This document shows positions 58,744 to 64,000 of a DNA stretch of 64,000 bases, one piece after another. The notes under the pieces are model-generated. The model made no database searches. It was not told where the DNA came from and saw only the letters and a list, made by a program, of their open reading frames with translations. The position numbers and the translations under genes are program-made. The number at the start of each line of letters is the position of its first letter. The first letter of the stretch is position 1. This DNA is from Castanea sativa (taxonomy: Eukaryota; Streptophyta; Magnoliopsida; Fagales; Fagaceae). The stretch is taken from NCBI RefSeq assembly GCF_040712315.1, contig NC_134013.1, positions 81,784,001-81,848,000 of the forward strand, in the 5' to 3' direction.

Positions 58744-61700
58744 GATTTGGTTATGGCGTGTTTGGATCTGATGGATTCAAATTTTGTGATTTTAGTTTTA
58801 TATATACTGGATTTTTTTAGAGTGATTTTTTAGGAAAATTGTATTCAAGCATGCTTGAATACAATTGTAACATGTTAATCACATGCTAGACTTAATAAAG
58901 TAAATGGCTTCTTTTCTTACAACTTCCTAAAATCTAGCATATGCAAACTTGGCACATGAGGATTTAGCTGCAATAATTTCAAATATGCCACTAAATAATT
59001 TCCCTCCAATTTTCAAATACTATAGCAAACTTGACACATGAGGATTTAGCTGCAATAATCACATGGCACATATGAAATTTAGCCCTTAGGCTTAGCTGGC
59101 CTTGTGCCATGTCACTCCCTCGTGCCATGTCATCATCACCCATTTAATGCATTAGACTCCTGCATTAGTTTCCAAATGCAGCTAACTAGAACTGTGAGTA
59201 AATCTCAGCCAGGTGACATTGTTTCAAGTCTTGCAGTGACAACAGAATCAGTTGTCGGACCCAACCAACTTGTTTAGTGAGTGAATCGTGGTCACTGGAG
59301 TCACAATCAGTGATAAAAGGTTGTGGTTGTGCTTGCTGGCAATACGGAGTGTCTGAGTTAACGTTGATGAGTGGTGTGGCTCTTATATTATGTTTAGATT
59401 TGGGAAGTGTGAAGGGTTGAAATTATTATCCTAACACAACACATTATTTAGTAATACATTATTTATGAATGTTTCTAACACATTCTAAGCAATTGGCCCC
59501 TCATACGTATACTACTCATAACGCTTATTAAGTTATAACTACATAAACTTTGTATAACCTTTGCATGGATTGTCATACCAGGATGTAGAATACCCTATAT
59601 AAACCCAATTTGGCCTCTTCTAGTTTATATACATTACCTAGCAAATAAATAAAACCTATGGTTGTTTGTTTCTTGGGTTTTATGCTGCACATATATTTTC
59701 TGTGGATCTATCATTGCCTTTTGTTTTTTGGGGTTCAAGTGATAGCCCAGTGGTAATGACATGCCTTGTGGTATCCCATGTCTTTGGTTTGAATCCTCCT
59801 CTCCCACTATCTACCTATCAAAATTTATTGCCTTTTGTTTGTTGTTTGTTTGTTGGTTTTTTTTTATAATTTAATTTTATTTAAAATTTATAATAATAGT
59901 ATTAATATTTTTTATTTTTCTATGATAATAACAAAATATTATTGCATCTAGAGGGAAAGGTTGTTATAGAAGGAACAAATGTCATTTAGAAGCATGGATG
60001 TCACCGGAAGCACATGTGCTTATAATCCAATGATTTTTAAGGGGTTTAACAAACAGACATGTTCAAATGAATATGCTCAATCAAAGTCAAATAAGATAAA
60101 CCAACAAAAGATAAAACATAAAATAGATTACTAAACAATTTACTAGTCCAAACTGAAACTACACTCCAGTCTTAAAAAAAAAAAACTCTTACTGTTTATG
60201 CAGCAGCACCTAGATCAAGTAAAGAAAAATTAATATACCTTAAATTCTGTAGCCCCCACCATAAACAGTAACAGTATTTGGTGACAAACTTCATATGTGA
60301 AACAACTCCAGATGTCAAAGCATTTTTATAGATTCCATAATCAAATGGTAAATTAGGATCATCTATTGAACAATTTGAATTAAGAACAGCCTCCCAGGTA
60401 TTTGATGCTGGGAGTAGGTTGCTGCAAGACAAGGAACTTTTGCAAATGCCATCACCAGAACAAGCCTTCTGCCAGCATTTGTCATTGCGATCTACAGCTA
60501 ACAGGTACCAGAATGCCCCAACTATCTGCAAATATTCATCCAATAATTAGAAAATGTGTCATTTCCTTCTCTATAGAATCAACACTGAACTCAGATTCAG
60601 TGGGATATTACATTTTACAGGGCTCTACATGATTGGGAGTTGGGACAGTTGGAAGAATTTTTCCAGTTGATTTACTCAACAAAATTAAGAAGGGATGTAG
60701 AGGATACTATTTGTGGGATGCCAACAAGAGGTAAGCTTTTTGAGGTAAAATCTAATTATAAAGCACTGCATGTAGGGATGGAAACTCCATTTCCTTGGAA
60801 GAGTACTTGGAAGGTTATAGTTCCTACCAAAGTGACTTCTTTCCTTAGGACTGCAGCCTTAGGGAAGATTCTTACTATTGATAATTTAAGCAGATGGAGG
60901 ATTCTCATTGTGGATTGGTGTTGTATGTGCAAGCAAGATGAAGAGTATGTTGATCACCTATTGTTACTTTGTTGTATGGCTAGAGAGCTATGTTCTTTCA
61001 TATTTTGCTTGTTTGGGGTGCAGTGGGTTATGCCTAAAAGGGTGGTAGAGCGCCTGGCAAGTTGGAAGGGGCAGTATGCTAGGCACTGTATGATATTTGG
61101 AATGCCATCCCTCTTTGTACCATGTGGGTTTTTTGGAAGGAGTGGAACAACTGGACATTCAAAGGCTTGGAACAATCTATAGTGGGCATGAAGCTCAGTT
61201 TTTCACAAACTTTGTATGCTTGGATGGCTACATTAAGTGGTCATTCTTTCTCGCGTTTGTTGGATTTCCTTGATTGCTGTACCTTTCTTGGTTCTTTTTT
61301 TTTTTGATAAATAAATTGATCTGAATTCAAACAAGTAAGAAGGGATGGGGCACATGTGTTGTAAATAAGGCCCATGGCCACACTAGAATAGAGGAGTGAA
61401 GTATGTTGAATGTCGTTGAAAGTATTGTTGGTCACCGAGGACATTGGTTCCTTATTTAACAAACAGCCATACTTCAACACTGATCACAATCTAGAAATTG
61501 GTTGATTCATTGGGAGTTGAATTTTAGTCGTGCAATTCAAGATTAGGAATTGGAATTTGCGTTTTTAGATCTACTGTATTCCACTAAGGTGGAGGGAGCT
61601 GGAGTAGATGAGCTATGCTGCTGGAAGCCTTTGAATTAGAGAGGTCTTGAGGTTCAATTTTATTCTAGAGTTTCAGCTCCCTTTGTCCTGACAGTTTCCC

Positions 61701-63977
61701 TTGGAAGAGTATTTGGAAACTACTTGTCCCTAGTAAGGTGGCGTTTTTCCTTTGGGTTGCTGCTTTGGGGAATATCCTCACAGAAGAAAACCATTATTTT
61801 GGTGAGCTGGTGTTGTACACGCAAGAGGGATGAGCAGACTGTAGACCATTTATTGTTACATTGCCCTATTGCTAGAGATTTATTGGATATGGTTTTTGCT
61901 CTTTTTGGAGTGGAGTAGGTGATGCCTTGAAATGTTGTCGATCTTCCAGCTTGTTAGCAAGGTAGTTTTGGACATCATCAAAGCTGTAACATATGGAAAG
62001 CCATTCCTCTCTATTTGATGAGGTGCATTTGGAGGGAAAGAAATGTGAGGAGCTTTGAAGAATGTGAGCAGACAACTTTAGAATTAAAAGCCAATTTTTT
62101 GAAGACCTTGCTCAAGTGGATGGTAGCTTCAGGTAAGTTTTCTTTTTCAAATTTATTTGTTTATATCATTCATTGTAATTTTAGATCTCTTGTACCACCT
62201 TCAGCTAATATAATTCTTATGTACTTGTTGATTCATTTGAATAAATATTACTATTACTTATTAAAAAAAGAAGAAGCTAAAACAAGGTTTAAGGAATAGT
62301 TCATGCACAAGAAACCTAAAATAACAAGAAAGTAGTATCCATATAGTGACCAAGACAGAACATAACAGTGAACTTCAACTATGATAAAACGCTACCAAAC
62401 CGAATAGGACTTACATGACTAGCAAGCATGTATAACAGCAAGTAATATGCAGCACCTGCCCAAGCAGTTTCAGCAAAAACACCTGCTGTCCTTTTCAGTT
62501 CTGAAGTTAAAGGTAAGATTCGATGAAATCTGGGAAAATATTGAAGCAAGACAATAAAAAACAAGGCCTGTTTTGTAGCCAGTGCATCTGGACCATTTGA
62601 ACTCTGGAGAAATCTCCAAACCACAACCTGCACAATTTCAAGAAATGATAACTAAAATTTAGTTTAGATGTTCCATTAACTCCAGAAAATCTGCAAATGG
62701 GGTATTACAATGCCAACACACTTTTCAGGACTACAAATATCTATTTTTGCAAATCTTACAGTAGCAAATCGTAAATATGCATTTTGCCACTTTATATTTA
62801 ATGCTTAAAATTAGAATCTCCATATGTTTGAGAGACTGTCCAACCCAAAAGTTTAACTAGTAGTGAACCATTATAAAATAAGATACCCAACCGATATGGG
62901 TTCTCTTAACACCTCTGATACCAGCTGGCCCAACAAAACAGAATGAAACAGAAGACAGATAAATGGGCTCAACTGAAACAATGACAAAAGGACCTAGTGG
63001 TGGAGTTGAAGAACGAACAAACAAAGCAAGCTTTGATAAGTGATACCATATTAGATGCCTAACTAGAAAATAAGCTGAATACAAATGCAAAACTCAACCA
63101 TTGTAGCAAGCTTTAAAAAAAAAAAAGATTTAAACAAGATTTTACAAGGCAAAAGCAAAGATTTCCATATAAAAAGCATTCCGTTTTCAACAATGGACAT
63201 GGAGATCATAAAGAAACAATAGTCAGTGCAACTGTTTTTCATATCTATAGCATAACAATTGTAAGATGTCAACAGCATATAAAACATAGATGCAAAATGA
63301 GCACAAAGTTAAGAGACAAAAGAACATTAATGAGGTGGAAGCAGGCAGCTCAGTTAATTAAGAAGTGGATTAAGAGCAGTATAAACATTTTAACCTGTGG
63401 TAGGGGTAGCACAGAAAGAAAATCAACGATGAAATACCCCCGCAAATATCGCCTGGCTATTTTTGCAGGGTCTATCACAAGTTCCCCTCGTCCAAAAACC
63501 CGAGATGATGGGGCAATATAAGCAATTCGGAATTGGAGAGCCATGTGAATGAGATAAAAAGCATCGACAATTGTCCGCAATGTAGTCACTGTGATTGCTA
63601 ACCTTCGATCTAAACCAATGCAAACTGATGTTTGATTAATGACCGGAAGATAATAAAAGAGAGGGTCCACAGACACTGCCAAAATACATGATACAACAGA
63701 AAGTCTATTCCACAAGAGGAGGAATTTGTCTTGAGGATCAAATATCTTCTTCTCTGAAGCTTTAAGATCTTCGGGAAACACTGCCCGAGAAACCCCGAAT
63801 CTAAGTGATCTACCAATAGATTTAAGTCCATCGGATCCTTTTTTCATTCCTCTCTTAAAAGATCTAGATGTTCCATCTCTTGCATGAGCTGTGCGGCTAA
63901 ATCCCTCAACATTAAATCCACATCTATTCAAGCCAGTATCAGAAGATGATGATGTTCTAGAATCCAAGTCATCCAAC
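53971..63977 (-). CDS. CNGC5: cyclic nucleotide-gated ion channel, CNGC5-like (first exon beyond the window)
   Basis: Six minus-strand exons in view (63977-63393 region trimmed to 63977-63395, then 62627-62415, 60525-60239, 56513-56402, 55459-55223 and 54684-53971) join in phase to 714 residues. The acceptor at 63978-63980 shows that a short first exon with the start codon lies past 64000. Order: cytosolic N-terminus ([19 protein letters not shown]), S1-S4, S5, then pore ([16 protein letters not shown]; filter GQG, split by an intron at Ser), S6 ([10 protein letters not shown]), C-linker and cyclic-nucleotide-binding domain ([15 protein letters not shown]). It ends with an IQ-type calmodulin site ([13 protein letters not shown]), a Glu-rich run and [10 protein letters not shown]. 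Plant CNGCs conduct Ca2+ at the plasma membrane. Wording is closest to group II CNGC5/6. Introns carry LINEs, a SINE and a gene-capturing element. Confidence 0.93.
58178..58328. mobile_element. MITE nested in the left arm of the Pack-type element
   Basis: Ends GGGCACAACAAAATTTCACA and TGTGAGATTTTGTTGTGCCC are nearly perfect inverted repeats of about 25 bases around a 150-bp element. The right arm of the host element lacks it, so it inserted later. The wording is related to the MITE at 38681-38868. Confidence 0.8.
58519..58627 (+). pseudogene. cytochrome c first exon, orphan copy
   Basis: The exon runs from ATG 58519 to a splice donor (CAAG|GTACTA) at 58627 and encodes 36 residues plus one base. 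It keeps the haem-attachment motif CTQCH (residues 22-26) and IFKTKC before it, and GAGHKQ at the end, where plant cytochrome c genes have an intron. Compared with usual plant proteins it lacks one residue near position 10 and changes nearby ones ([10 protein letters not shown]). No downstream exon (the GLFGRQSGT region) is seen on this strand through 60 kb. It is antisense to CNGC5. Capture of genomic DNA, not a processed copy, is implied by the retained donor. Confidence 0.82.
59741..59823 (+). mobile_element. tRNA-derived SINE
   Basis: An A box TAGCCCAGTGG (from 59743) and B box GGTTTGAATCC (from 59786) are followed by a TCCTCTCCCACTATCTACCTATCAAAA tail (given here by position 59797-59823). 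Both boxes fit the RNA polymerase III promoter consensus. It is antisense in the same CNGC5 intron as the Pack-type element. Confidence 0.6.
60610..61290 (+). mobile_element. LINE 3'-end copy (zinc-binding region)
   Basis: It encodes [49 protein letters not shown] and a reverse-transcriptase-associated zinc-binding block [19 protein letters not shown]. It then continues in another frame with [18 protein letters not shown]. It is antisense to CNGC5 in the intron between the S5 exon and the pore exon. The 5' edge is uncertain. At 61288 a T-run with GATAAATAAATTG starts a separate minus-strand tail fragment (to about 61480). Confidence 0.75.
61500..62271 (+). mobile_element. second LINE 3'-end copy
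   Basis: A second copy of the same ORF2 region, [21 protein letters not shown] followed by a zinc-binding [20 protein letters not shown] and [18 protein letters not shown]. It ends with a TATTACTTATTAAAAAAAG tail. Frames are broken (stop near 61640, shift near 61790). It is an independent insertion because the region overlaps that of the copy at 60610-61290. Confidence 0.75.
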
Positions 63978-64000
63978 CTAGAAAATAAATAAATAGCACC

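Larger units (their letters stand above)
57994..59170. mobile_element. long-inverted-repeat element carrying a cytochrome c exon (Pack-type)
   Basis: The left arm (about 57994-58460) and right arm (about 58840-59170) are long inverted repeats. Matching blocks include GATGCAGGAGTCAAATGCAT with TAATGCAGGAGTCTAATGCA, AAGCCTAAGGGCTGAATTTC with AAGCCTAAGGGCTAAATTTC, and GATTTTAGGAAGTTGTAAGA, all read from the outer ends inwards. The centre holds an intact cytochrome c first exon at 58519-58627. The right arm has an internal repeat (CACATGAGGATTTAGCTGCA twice), and the left arm has a small MITE. Long terminal repeats around a captured gene fragment are the Pack-MULE pattern; the superfamily is inference because no 9-bp target duplication was found. 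It lies in the CNGC5 intron at 56514-60238. Confidence 0.7.

Noticed and set aside
1..64000. CRISPR arrays, riboswitches, bacterial operons or integrated phage
   Set aside because: No spaced direct-repeat array or prokaryotic gene content; the window is plant nuclear DNA throughout.

Overview
This window looks like nuclear DNA from a woody eudicot, perhaps a Fagales tree. That guess rests on the gene repertoire, AT-rich introns and intergenic DNA, and a high density of plant LINEs, MITEs and tRNA-derived SINEs; species cannot be read from it directly. I see five host genes, all spliced, and I rebuilt their exons from splice sites and reading phase. No operon logic, CRISPR array or bacterial feature is present.

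Layout. 680-5772 (minus): 26S proteasome assembly chaperone PSMD9/Nas2-type PDZ protein, 5 exons including a 22-nt last exon. About 6.1-11.95 kb (plus): a long, decayed L1-like LINE with ORF1, endonuclease, reverse transcriptase and RNase H remnants. 12-18.2 kb: gene-free, with several MITEs, two of them with clean terminal repeats (one also with a target-site duplication). 18215-24179 (plus): chloroplast-type leucine aminopeptidase LAP2, 10 exons. 24.2-27.5 kb: gene-free, with a diverged tandem duplication. 27558-35051 (plus): an endonuclease/exonuclease/phosphatase-fold protein, 7 exons, with a U12-type AT-AC intron, four altered catalytic positions and an eight-unit pentapeptide tail; its sixth intron has been invaded by a LINE. 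35-42.5 kb: gene-free, holding a Helitron-like terminus with repeated units, a solo LTR with a 5-bp target duplication, and MITEs. 42538-45904 (plus): a nine-transmembrane TM9SF/TMN protein, 7 exons. 46-53.6 kb: another Helitron-like terminus, then a Ty1/copia retrotransposon inserted inside a MITE. 53971-63977 (minus, start beyond the window): a cyclic nucleotide-gated channel closest to CNGC5, six exons in view.

The five genes act in unrelated processes (proteasome assembly, plastid peptide turnover, unknown EEP-fold function, Golgi/endosome membrane sorting, calcium channel), so they are neighbours rather than a pathway. The shared theme is transposon load. One LINE family is found in introns of PSMD9 and the EEP gene; related LINE 3' ends are found in CNGC5. 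SINEs lie in the introns of PSMD9, LAP2, the EEP gene and CNGC5.

No wholly new system is claimed. The strongest leads are: (a) a gene-capturing element in a CNGC5 intron, with long inverted repeats flanking an intact first exon of cytochrome c; (b) a conserved-looking EEP-fold protein that seems to have lost its catalytic residues; (c) the U12 AT-AC intron in that same gene.
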